The notes under the pieces were generated by a model. That model saw nothing but the letters and a program-made list of their open reading frames with translations, made no database searches and was not told the DNA's origin. A DNA stretch of 64,000 nt from NCBI GenBank assembly GCA_003260075.1, contig QLIY01000366.1, forward strand, positions 62,001 to 126,000, written 5' to 3'. This DNA is from Phallusia mammillata (taxonomy: Eukaryota > Chordata > Ascidiacea > Phlebobranchia > Ascidiidae). Shown piece by piece: positions 12,701 to 23,635 of the stretch. The stretch's first letter is position 1. Each line of letters begins with the position of its first letter. Both the position numbers and the translations under genes were made by a program.

Positions 12701-14999
12701 ACAGTCATTGTTCGATCGCAAAACATTAAATACTGACAGAAAGTCGATTTTAAAGAAGAAAAAAGTTGCATATTTTTTGGCCACGCAATGTATATGTTTC
12801 AAATGAAGTCCAACATTAAGACTTTTTTGTCATTCCAGACAAAAGATAATACCACAACAGCGCCAACTTTCAAACGCAACGCAAAATTTTATTCTGGACA
12901 TTTAGCTTGAAATGATGGCCAACGCCAAGAAGCAAACCAGCATCGTGAATGCAATGGCCTTGGCACATGTTATCATTTCACACATTGGTTGCACACATGC
13001 TTGCGACAATGTGTCCCTCGACACGACCTAAGAGCACGCGCCTCTTAAGTTTGACGGCGTTTTTGTTGTTAGATGCTTATCCTATGACTTGAGCCGGAAA
13101 ACCACGATAACAAAGAAAACACCTGAGGAAGAACGATTATGGACTTGTGGTTGGCAAAAATCGTGCTCGGATTATAATCGTGTTATAACCGTCAAAATTG
13201 CCTAGCAATTCAATTGGTTGTGTCAAACAAAGTTCAATAAATTCTTGTAAAACATTTACATTTATATGTTGTTTGAAACTAGTGAAATAATTACTCATGA
13301 GATAGCAAAACCGTGGTGCTTATAAATAGATCGAAAAGATAAGATTTTTAACCACCAACCATAACGTTTAGTTTTTGATCACAATTAAATGTAATATAAT
13401 ATATCTTAATATAACAAAGCAGAATTTTGATTTTAGCACATATGTTTTTTGAAACAAAAACTATCTACCAAAACTTATTTGTATTGCATCTCGATTTAAG
13501 AGAGGACGTTCTTATACCTAATGAGCGTGCGGTCTATATAAATGGCCTATGTTGCTGAATTTGTTATGCGGCGCAACTCGACGAAAATGGTTCATAAATC
13601 GGCGTTACAACCTTGTTACAATATCACAGCTGGCCATTTAAGAATGCATGTCACAACTCATGACACAGAATATTAAGAACGGTGCTTGGTTCCACCTAGA
13701 ACTGCGGTACCAAGTAACCGATAATCTGGATTAGAACCTCAAGTTTTTTACTTCAAAGTTCAACGTCTTAACCGACGGGACGTTAACGCGGATTCAGAAT
13801 ATCGCCGAACTGGCCAAAAGTAAAAAAAAGAATAAACAACCAGTAACTTTAATTTGGCCTAAAAATTCAGTGACTAATTTGGTCCCAGGTTTTACCACAA
13901 ACAGTAAAGTCAAATCCACGGAATCAATCAAGCTAGATTGTGGTTTTTCGGCGCACTGTCACATTTATCATGAAATACAAACAGCTCAGTGAATTCGTAG
14001 ACACGGCACAGCCGCAAATAAGACATTAAAACGTATTGGCTAAAGTTACATAAGCATTATCTGCAGCTTTGGCTGCTTGACATCATATTGGAAAGTTGAA
14101 TCCAATCGAACGTCATTTTTAAACAAATATGCAAATATTACAAAATTGTTAGTTTTATATTGCATTCCAAATCTTAAATTCAACAACTTGTGCTACACAA
14201 CACTCCACGAGTGGCAAGTTTGAACTAGGCCTTAAGGTTGTTTTAGTTTTAACGCAAAGTCTCAAACGCAAAGAAAAACCCCCCCCCCTCAATCAAGCTA
14301 GATTGTGGTTTTTCGGCGCACTGTCACATTTATCATTAAATACAGTGAATTCGTAGACACGGCACAGCCGCAAATAAGACATTAAAACGTATTGGCTAAA
14401 GTTACATAAGCATTATCTGCAGCTTTGGCTGCTTGACATCATATTGGAAAGTTGAATCCAATCGAACGTCATTTTTAAACATATATGCAAATATTACAAA
14501 ATTGTTAGTTTTATAACCCCCCCCCCAAGTTACATAAGCATTATCTGCAGCTTTGGCTGCTTGACATCATATTGAAAAGTTAAATCCAATCGAACGTCAT
14601 TTTTAAACAAATATGCAAATATTACAAAATTGTTAGTTTTATATTGCATTCCAAATCTTAAATTCAACAACTTGTGCTACACAACACTCCACGAGTGGCA
14701 AGTTTGAACTAGGCCTTAAGTTTGTTTTAGTTTTAACGCAAAGTCTCAAACGCAAAGAAAAAGTCAGCGTTGAGGATATATTGTTGAACATCCATATACA
14801 AGTTCTGAGTCTATGCTAAATGTATCCCTGTATTAAACACGGTTCGAAGCATTTTAGTACTGTACGTGACTTCACGTTTTAAACCCAGCAACAAAATAAA
14901 GTCAAACTTACCTTTTGTACTGGCACATGGATGGTCTTGGCCCCACGCCGAAGCAAATACGATTGTCAAGAATACAATTGAAACGCGCAAGGTATCCAT
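748..14999 (-). CDS. Receptor tyrosine kinase paralogue, 5' part (kinase exons off window)
   Basis: Eleven exons, read 5' to 3': 14912-14999, 8767-8883, 7992-8099, 6884-6983, 6143-6299, 5262-5463, 4969-5159, 4376-4562, 3224-3503, 2673-2822, 748-923. All phases join, giving 585 codons with no stop. The start MDTLRVSIVFLTIVFASAWG is a signal peptide. Exons 7-8 form a fibronectin III-like domain (VRWKAP, YNITLLNLNFNQTYT). Exons 9-10 hold EGF-like repeats (CSCGTGYHGNG, CRCQDGFFGDG), then a TM helix (SLVIGVAVGIPISLLFII) and a basic stop-transfer. Exon 11 (KLSKFVP...FGAKWELQR) matches the juxtamembrane exon of the plus-strand RTK at 38289-38449. It ends in phase 1, ready for the P-loop exon, which is not found in 1-747, so the gene continues past the left edge. 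Intron 1 is 6 kb. It is head-to-head with the plus-strand RTK pair. That it is a kinase receptor is inferred from homology, because the kinase itself is not seen. Confidence 0.85.
2335..2635. promoter_or_regulatory. Cluster of four CRE palindromes
   Basis: TGACGTCA occurs at 2335-2342, 2493-2500, 2521-2528 and 2628-2635, inside the last visible intron of the minus-strand RTK gene. This octamer is the consensus cAMP-response element bound by CREB/ATF bZIP factors. Isolated copies occur elsewhere in the window at about one per 8 kb, so four in 301 bases is a local excess. An intronic enhancer is possible. No function can be shown from sequence alone. Confidence 0.3.
13926..14760. repeat. Three direct copies separated by poly-C runs
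   Basis: A ~350-base segment starting TCAATCAAGCTAGATTG (about 13926-14278) is followed by ten C, a shortened copy (14289-14516), ten C (14517-14526), then a third partial copy starting AAGTTACATAAGC (14527-14760). The copies differ by a few substitutions and a small deletion. The array lies in intron 1 of the minus-strand RTK gene. Poly-C at each junction suggests assembly or haplotype merging rather than a natural tandem array. Confidence 0.75.
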
Positions 15000-17978
15000 A
15001 AATGCAAAACAATGTACAAATTGCAGAATAAGAATTTTTGGTCCCCAGAGTCTAATTTAGCAAGAACATTCTGTAAAACATAAAACAAGTCAAATGAAAA
15101 AAGTGAAACTAAATAGTAGGTCGTACAATATAACAATCATAATCAACTAAAAACATGAACGACTTCTGACTTACGCAAACACAAATTTTGTTTTTCAAGT
15201 TTGTACACTGGAACTAATTGATGAAATACTCCTTACTAGTTTAGTTCCCTGTCGCACCTTTCTTATCGAATAGTTGTGGTTATCGTTTTTCCTTAACCTA
15301 GATATTATTCCAGACGCGTTGTAACTTTACATGCATGACTTCGAAAAGCATCATGTACTGATGATAACATGCCAAGTCCAAGCATGAAAGTGCAAGGCTA
15401 TGAGTAATATATTATTGCTAATCTCAAGAAAACAGGTTCGCGTCGAGTTACAGCTGCAAATTGTAACGCTTCTAAGCCTGATGATGTTCGTTTTATATAC
15501 ATCCGAGTTCAAAACATTTTCAAACAAACAAAAAAATCTTCACTTTTTCTCTCAATTCAGTAATAAAGATTCAAACTACAAAAAACCTGGAAACTAACGT
15601 GATCTGTTTGTATGCAAAGTACGCGTGCTTAGAAAACACAACAGCAACAGAACTTCTTTCGTAAGGCAGCTGGTCGCATTCCAACTTGCCAAAGTACCCG
15701 CCCAGCAACACACGTAAGTACAGTGTGTTTAGGAATCACAAAAAGCAGCGCAAAGCTGGAAAAACGCGAAACATGTTTGTCAGATCAATCAATGCCTCTC
15801 AATTAAGATTAAAGACTGACACGAAATGTCGCGAACCTGTTACGTCATAACGACAAGCGTTTGTTCACGCGCGCGTTTGAAGGCAGTTTAGGGAGATTCT
15901 TTAATTGCTGCTCACGCAAGTTTTAACATCACCGTTGTAGTATTTCGGCCGCATTACGGGCGCGAAAAACACAGCTTACAAAATATACATACTGGAAAGT
16001 GAATTAAAAAAATAGATTTGCGTTGCGACAAAATCAAATTACCTACAAATTTATCCGTCACAATACTTCATATATCACAGGCACATATGGTATCGTACAA
16101 ACTTTACTTATAATTAAAAAAAAAACGAGAAACCGAAACATTCATGGTTGGGTGACAAGCACCAAAGATTTTTACTTTATATTCATAATCGAAGTCACAA
16201 ACTTACATGGAAATAACAAACACTGCACTAAGATGTTTGTACTTTACAGTAAGCTTCTCCATGTAACTGCTGCAGTTTTTAGGGAACTTTCTGTTTGTGA
16301 AGTTTGAAAAACCGTTTTTCGCCCGCAAAACGCACTTCTTTTTAACTTACTTCTAAAGTAGAAATGAAATAGCACAATGTTTGTTACATGACAGGCTAGT
16401 CCAAACGAGACTTGCTGAAAAATAATCCAATGAAACCAGCTACTTCATCAAAACAATTCAAAACACGAACTGAACTTTGATTGCTGCCGGAATATACTTT
16501 CGGTCACCACAGCATGCACTTGTTTTAAAACACTCAGTGACTGCCGGTGTTAGGTCAAATCGGAGCTGCCACATAAAAGCCCCAATTCAAACATTTAGTT
16601 TATCCAACAAACACGACAACAAATATGCTTTCAACAAATTTTGGCTGTGTTTATGTCTCCTGGGAGAAAGTAGTTTGTTTAGCCAACCACTAATAAACAC
16701 AAAACTGGACTTGTGTGTTTAAAACCTCTTATTTGTCCGGCTTGAGTCATCGTATGTTAAGTTTTAGCACCTCTCACACAACAGAGCTTTTTTGGTAAAG
16801 CTAAAAGGAAGGTGATAGGTAAACTGTTTTAACAGTAATTAAAAAGCATACTCTTGCGAACCAAGTATGCGATAAAGTGAAAAATATTACTTAAGACATC
16901 TGTGAGATGTTTTATGCTACTTATATGCATTACAACAAACACTTCCCTATTTGTACCTACATGTAAAACAGCTAAAACACAAAACAAAATCATTTAGCAT
17001 CACAAAAGAGTCTTAACCTCCGTGCTGGTTTAATTTCCAGCTTTACATTTCTATGCTCAACTAACACAATCCATCTTTCCTCATTAAACTCACTAACAAT
17101 TAAACTCGTTTACCAGCACTTCAACTTTTACTGCTGAAAATTTTAATGTTCTTTTTGCTGATATTGCTGATAATTTTAAGTACTCCGAAGTGGCTGTGTA
17201 TGCTTTAAATGCAAGCAAGGCCGCGCACCCAAAGCTGTTTACCACTGAATGATCACTAATAATGCAGCACGTTTGTGGTACGGTCATTATCTTCTCAACC
17301 GCATTCAGACCAAACTGCGCCAATTCTTGAATTCCACTCGTATTGTTGCGTCATAAGCGGCTTAATAACGAGCATTGTTTCTTGTCAGTGCCTCGGAATG
17401 TCGCCTAGGCTGTTTTAACTTGCGAGATGGTTCGCTGAGATTAAACCAAGCAGGGCGCATAGGTTCATTACAGCAAATAGCCGGAGGCTTATTAAGCAAC
17501 TCAATGCCTGGCTTGGAAGTCTCTCTGTCCAGAATGCGATTTTTGCGGCATTTTTAACAACGAATGTCAAATTACAATCTTCGATCAGTGGGCAGACAAA
17601 ATTGCTTACCTGATGTGGCCCTACCAATATTATCACCGTTGGTGGTTTTTTCGCTATTCCCCGTAGCAAACTACATTCATTACCTCGTTTTGTAATCCTA
17701 CAAATTGCGAGGCGATGATATCACAATTGGGCACGAAAACATGGCTGAACTGACATCAAACAAGCAAAAGTTTGTTAATGCTTAAAATATCATGTACGCC
17801 TCTTTAATCGAAAGCTGTTCACCCAACCATTTAAAAAGCAATTAAAATTCGAAACTACGGCGCAAACTATTTTTTTGGAAATTAGGAACAACAGTTTGTA
17901 AGTTAGGCTAAATAATTACAACTTTGAATGTTATATTTTTACACAAAAGAAAGTACACAAAGAAGTGCTGTCGTCAAC
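15000..17978. other. Intergenic region between divergent RTK genes
   Basis: About 3 kb upstream of the minus-strand RTK start and left of the duplicated plus-strand unit. Only short ORFs with no recognisable domains are present. It should hold the promoter of the minus-strand gene and possibly shared cis-regulatory DNA, but no specific motif can be defended. Confidence 0.6.
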
Positions 17979-18540
17979 ACAGAATCACAATTTATGTGGT
18001 AGTAGTCGGAGACAACGTTTTGCTCTTCAATCAACGCAATTAAGAATATTTTAGTTGACAAAAAGTTCAAAAATGACAAAAAGGTTTCGGATGGTAGCTG
18101 TACTTTAGATGATTTCATTAGATGATTTATTTGAAACCTGTTTTCATGTTAAAGATTTTGATAAAACGCCTCGACCCAGTTCTATGGCACCATTTCAGCA
18201 TGCATTCACCCAATTTACTCTGCGGCGTAGCTCTGCGTCAACAGTTCTAAATCTTGGTCAAAGCTCACCAGAGAGTTTTATGTGACATGCTGTGCGGGTA
18301 AATAAAAGCAAACACCTTTAGTTATGCTGAATTATTGCTTTAAAGAAACTTTGAGGAGGTATCTTCAAATTTTGCTAAAGGGACATACCAATGCGAAAGG
18401 GTAATATTCTTCGCACTATGACGTTACAGCGCCACTGAGTGTACAACATCAATTTGTTTACCGCTAGAAATTGCAATAGAAAACTCCCTTTGATAAAAGG
18501 GTTTTTAAGGGTTTTTAATCTTCTAAAACTGGGCAAGAAC

Positions 18541-18650
18541 TAGGCCGAATGGTCCAGGGCGCCAGACCCATGTACAGACATAAAAAAGAAGGATTCGTCC
18601 CAGGGAGTGTCCAGGGTTCGAACCTCGTGAAAAATAATAATTATCTAAAA
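18541..18650 (+). repeat. tRNA-Leu-like SINE head or pseudo-tRNA
   Basis: GGCCGAATGGTCCAGGGCG followed by CCAGACCCATG resembles the D-arm (A box) and anticodon arm of tRNA-Leu. GGGTTCGAACCTC is a good B box. The acceptor-stem halves do not pair and an AT-rich tail follows, so this is not a working tRNA. It is probably a tRNA-derived SINE remnant. No equivalent is visible at the matching place in unit 2. Confidence 0.35.
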
Positions 18651-19929
18651 AAATATTGGGGGTAATTACTCACAAGTTAAAAACAGGAGTAGTAGCCTAT
18701 CATATTTTTGCACCTAAAACGCCCTTGTACTTTTGTAAATGGTAGTGGCCAAAACTCATTGGGATCTCACTTTATAAACCTTAGACACAAATTGACTTTT
18801 TTAAAACAAGATACATTTTCCGACAACTCGCAAACGACGCTTGCTTACGAACTACATATTTCTTTGTCTTTAGATTATTTCCAAACTGTAAAAACAGTTT
18901 ATTTTAAAGCTGTTAAAAATAAATTTGGTTTTATGTTTTACCATGCTGTCGCGAAAAAATACAAAGAAAAGTTATTCAAATTAAAATGTGGATCGTAACC
19001 AAATGCAGCGTTGTACAAATTGCAAGTTGCAATACGACTGAATCGTAGGACTGAAGGTTGCCCAAAACCGGAAATAATGATGATGTAGGAGCTATTAGAG
19101 CCAATGCAAGAGGTGAGTAAAGGTAATTGGAGATTGTTGACCTTCCAAGCAGGAAGCAAGCAGAACTTTATGAGGGAAGTTTCAGTTGACATTTGGCTTC
19201 CCACAGTTAAATATTTAACTTGTAATCTTTGCAAACAACCTTGCGCTGATTTGGAGTAAAACTTAACAAATACAGATGTCGCTACAAGGAATCTTTCCTT
19301 GATTTAAAGGATGTGTGATAAAATTAAATTTCTGCCTATAAAGATTCAAAATTGATTTTAAAAAAAATCCAACATGTAAGAAGGAAAGTGAAGTTTCATC
19401 AGCACAGTGCTATTCGAAAGAATATTTTCTGGTCCCTCAAATGTAAAAACACAAAGTTGGTTAGTTTAAACTAAGCTAATTAGCGCAGTAATTAGTTGCT
19501 GTGTTTTAAACCTATTTTTAAGAAGTTGTATCCCAGTCAAAAATTTATGTCCGGGCCAAGCATAATTATGTTTGGTAACGCTTGGCAGCCTCACATGGGC
19601 GGCACCTGGGTGCCTTGCTTAAGTTGGCATATATGTGTGGCGTATGTTCAACAATGAAACACTTCGAGCTTGGCGCCGAACGTTCCAGTTATGTTTGGTT
19701 CATACACGACGCCGTACGCTCGGCCTAAGATAATAACCACGTATGACGGCCCGGTTTTCCGCCATACTAGGTCCTCATTTAAGTATTGTTTGTACCACAC
19801 ATAACCAATCATATATTATCCTTGGCACTGCCAAACTTTGCCGCCTTTCAATATGACACTTCCAATAATATTTCCTGACAATGTATTAAAAAGAAGTACA
19901 AAACGAAATATAAAGGACGCCTGGATTTG

Positions 19930-20270
19930 ATGGATGGCCTGGGCAAAGCATAAGACACACAGTTTGGATGTCCTGCGAAAAGCATAAGACACACAGTTTG
20001 GATGGCCTGCGAAAAGCATAAGACACACAGTCTGGATGGCTGATGCAAAGCATAAGAGTGATAAGACACACAGTTAGGATGGCCTGTGCAAAGCATAAGA
20101 CACACAGTTTGGATGGCCTTTGCTAAGCATAAGACACACAGTTTAGATGGCCTTTGCAAAGCATAAGACACACAGTTAGGAGGGCCGGTACAAAGCATTA
20201 GACAAACAGTTTAGATGGCCAGCACATAGCATAGAACACACAATTTGGATGTCTCGGCCAAAAGCATTCT
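19930..20270. repeat. Minisatellite, about 9 units of ~36 bases
   Basis: The core is GCATAAGACACACAGTTTGG followed by ATGGCCTG and a variable link. It lies between the 3' end of the DUF4806-like gene and the left terminus of the transposon. Units differ by substitutions and small indels. Overlapping ORFs here with VCLMLC repeats are by-products of the repeat. Confidence 0.9.
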
Positions 20271-20299
20271 AAGTCACATGGCAGGCATAAAGACAATAC

Positions 20300-21685
20300 T
20301 TATGCATCATCGCAAGAGTCAGTGTCAACACCTGGGTTTTCATTTGGCTGTTGGATTTTTACCCTTTTCACATGACCGCCATCCCAGTCACCAACCCCTG
20401 GAAGGACCCTTTTTACTGCAGTAGCTATTTCCTGGTGACTGGCACCATTATGTCTGGTGTATGGCAGCACATCTAAAAAAAGAAAAAAAAACCTAAAATT
20501 CATTGACCTGAATTTTAAAATCCACATCATTGCAATGTTAATTACAACAAAACATAATCATGTCTTACCTATGAAAAAGGCAAACAAAGGATGAGTTTTA
20601 AAAGAAATTTTTGTCTGTTTTCTTCCACAACCCAATCCACTCCAGGAAAATTTAAGTGCCAGATTTTTCGTCATGAACAACTTGATGAAGTTGCGTAATG
20701 TGCCTTGCAGGCCGTCCATATCAATTACTTTTCCGATTCTTTTCTTGTCCTTCAAGTATGTAAACATGCAATTATAATCAATCATATAAAAATGTTTAAA
20801 TTGTCATTATTTGGTAGGGCTGGCATAGGTACAAAAACAGATTTTGTTAACACACAACCTGACAATTAAGAGTATTAAATTTTATTTCCATTTTAGGTGA
20901 AAATGCAGCTTACATTAATTTGAGTGATCAATTCTACCAGATCTTTTTCATTGTCAGCTGGCTCTGGAAAGATGGTTTCTGTCACAGCTGCACACACTAC
21001 TTTTTGTTTCAGTATCTCCACAATAGTCTCCAGTTTGTCATCCATCCTTTCCATCTTGGCTATTAGGGATTTATATTCATTACCATTTAAAGGTCTTTGG
21101 TTTGGTGGTAATGGCCGTTTAAATGTATTTCTAAACACAAAAGAAATCATTTAAACCATTTGATTTGATTTTTCACAACAACAATTATGATAAAGAAATA
21201 ATATGTTAAAACAAATGGAATTTTGTACACAACAAAATGCAGTCAACATTAATCCACCAATTAGATGTAACTTAGCAATATTGAGGAGCTAGTGATATAT
21301 ACATACATTTTTTGTGATGAGTCTGTTCTTATTAATGGTGAAATCTTCAATTGATGTGGTTCTTCTTCAATGGATATATCTGAATCAGAGTCCTCCAAAT
21401 TACTTTGGGTGTATCCTTTTTTGATACATCGGTCATAAATACCTGCAAAGAAAAAATCAAGTAAACCATGCTTGTAACAAATATCTTAATACACTTACTA
21501 GCTTGGAAGAGAACAATACAAGGGCATGTGCACCATTCTTCTTCTGCCACAACTTCTTTTTTGGTTAAATCCTGCACATTACAAATCTCTGGTGGCCATT
21601 TACATGCATCTGTGCCAACCAACCATCCTTTAGGCACAACATCATTTGTGCCATCAGCATATTTTACGCACACAAAGTTTTTCAT
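20300..21685 (-). CDS. DUF4806-like transposon-borne protein, intact
   Basis: Five exons, 5' to 3': 21499-21685, 21307-21442, 20914-21130, 20569-20749, 20300-20472. The phases join to give 297 aa ending in TAA. The N-terminus has the ADGTNDVVPKGWLVG and CKWPP pattern typical of DUF4806 proteins. Then come an acidic linker (DSDSDISIEEE), a short coiled-coil-like stretch (AKMERMDDKLETIVEILKQK) and a C-terminal block with LRNFIKLFMT and LKFSWSGLGC followed by HPLFAFFIG, matching the general shape of DUF4806 (about aa 185-260). The function of the family is unknown to me. Its place inside TIRs marks it as transposon cargo. The exon 4 acceptor (CTTGAAG) is weak and is the least certain border. No RNase H-like or DDE catalytic signature is visible. 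Confidence 0.6.
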
Positions 21686-22861
21686 TTCGTAGCTTTGTAA
21701 AATCCTTTGAAACCGTACATAATTTTAATTTTGCAGTAAATTAATAGCAACAAATTTTTCTTTGTATGGCAACATAACACGCTTTCTTATTTCTTGGTTA
21801 TCTTTTAGCAATTCAAAATCATTTTCATTTATATTCTGGGTCTTTTCAGCAATTATTATAGCTGCTGCTTGTAGTTTTCTTTTCTTCGAAGATTGCTTCC
21901 TTCTCCATTTCGAGTTCTTTTTAAGTTGCTGAATGTTTTGTGCGCTGTACCCTTTTCGGGTGGCATCATTAACCTACGTTTTTTAGTCAGATCCAAAATA
22001 AACAATATAGTCGTCGTACACTCGTAAACCTCCTTGATTAAAACTTTCCCGCCGCCAAGCAACACGTGATCGCTCTTAGTCCGGATTCAAAACGTTCAAG
22101 ATTAGCATTAACCAATCACGACAAACAACGTTTCGTAAAGTTCATAGGTCAAATGATTGCGCAAGTATTGTGCAATTTGGGTTCGACTGCGTTTACTTAA
22201 CAGTTGACATGATTTGTGATATGTGTAATATTTATGTTATTGAAGCCCTGAGTTGTCAAAGATTAGGCGCTAACGAACCGTCACGTCAACTTTAGGCTCG
22301 CTAAAGGTACAAAAAGATAATGATCACACATTAATTGCATTACTTTTAATTTTTTAATGTTCACCAATTCAAGTCGTCGTACGAATTGCTTTAAAACTAT
22401 CGTTTGAAAATGGTGTCAATAATAACATTGTCAACCAAAAGCTTAATATTCTCTCACATACAGCATTTCGCCAGACCCGAACAGGTGTGGCGCCTCACTC
22501 TCGGCACCCAAGTATGGCAATTTCTTGCTTAATCTTTTTAACGCCAAGTGTAATTATACCACATTTGCCATTTTAGGCCCTAGTATGGCGAAACCATGTA
22601 AGACCCATAGATATAAATATGGCGTATGTTTTGTTAAGTATGAATCGGCCGATCCTGGCATAAACGATAGATAAACGAGTGTTGGTCGGGTATGGCCCGG
22701 GCGTTAGGTGTAGAAAATTTTTGACTGGGTACAACACTATATAGTACAACAAGTTCAGAAGCCAGGAATGGTTAAAGACAGTGGTTTTTGTTTTGTATGT
22801 GTCGATCTGGTTAATCTTGAGGTATTTAACAGATATTTTGTGCAATGAATAAGGACTAGAC

Positions 22862-23450
22862 CAGGGGTGGGGAACCTGCGACCTAAAGGCCACATTTTAG
22901 GCCCCTAAGTGCGGCCTTCGATGTCAAAAATCATTTGAGGATGTTGATATTACAGCGCTAAAAAATAGACAAAAACGATTATTTTGACCTTTATTCTATA
23001 TTACTACTTGATTAGTTCTAGGGCAGCGGTTTCCAAACTAGAGCCGAATGGTCCCGTATTGAAAAACGAAGCGATTTCCGTAAGACTACCAAGAGCCCAA
23101 GCTTCTGCAATCTTACTTGTGTTGCAAAAGGACAATTGTTTGCGCATAATCAAATGTCTTAAACTCGTCTGTGATGTCACAAGTTGCTCTTAGATCATTG
23201 ATATTAGTAAACAAGCGAGTTTCCAGGTTAAATAAACCGATGTTGTAGTTAAGGTTGGGATGTGAGAGGAACTTTATTCAGCTTGGACCTTAAGTGCTAC
23301 AACTCTACGAGGAAATACCAAAACAACCATTCTGTACGTCAAAAAGTTTGAACACCACTGTCCTTGGCCTGGGAAATAGTCTATGCGGCCTAAACGAGTG
23401 CCGATAAACGGTTTGGTGGCCTTTATAAACAAAAAGGTTCCCCGCCTCTG
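22862..23450. mobile_element. hAT-like non-autonomous element with perfect 8-bp TSD
   Basis: Ends are CAGGGGTGGGGAACCTGCG and AGGTTCCCCGCCTCTG. The 8-base duplication GACTAGAC flanks both ends (22854-22861 and 23451-23458). Unit 2 keeps the single-copy empty site GACTAGAC near 31247. The element is 589 bases with no transposase ORF, and it lies just upstream of the copy 1 receptor gene. Confidence 0.9.
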
Positions 23451-23635
23451 GACTAGACAATGCAAGTCTTTTCTGTTTCAAATTGTTCTGTGATTATTTA
23501 GTACACGAAAACTCGATAAAATTTTCAATGAGTTAACGTGACAGATTCTTTGCAGTTTTACAAAATCCCGCTTTAAAAGTTTAACTGACACTGGTTGTTG
23601 CTGTAACAAAGACTAAAAAGTGTGGGTAGGCCAGG

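Larger units (their letters stand above)
19532..22729. mobile_element. 3.2-kb TIR transposon carrying a DUF4806-like gene
   Basis: The ends are CCCAGTCAAAAATTT and AAATTTTTGACTGGG, and the inverted match extends outward as GTTGTA/TACAAC. Unit 2 has the uninterrupted equivalent near 30950-30985, so the insertion came after the segmental duplication. The cargo is a minisatellite and one spliced minus-strand gene (20300-21685). No recognisable transposase is seen. The target-site duplication could not be settled because the flanks contain short TACAAC repeats, so the superfamily is unassigned. Confidence 0.75.

Noticed and set aside
19930-20270. Regular ~36-base repeats that could suggest a CRISPR array
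   Set aside because: The units are contiguous with only short variable links and no unique spacers, in a eukaryotic transposon. It is a minisatellite.
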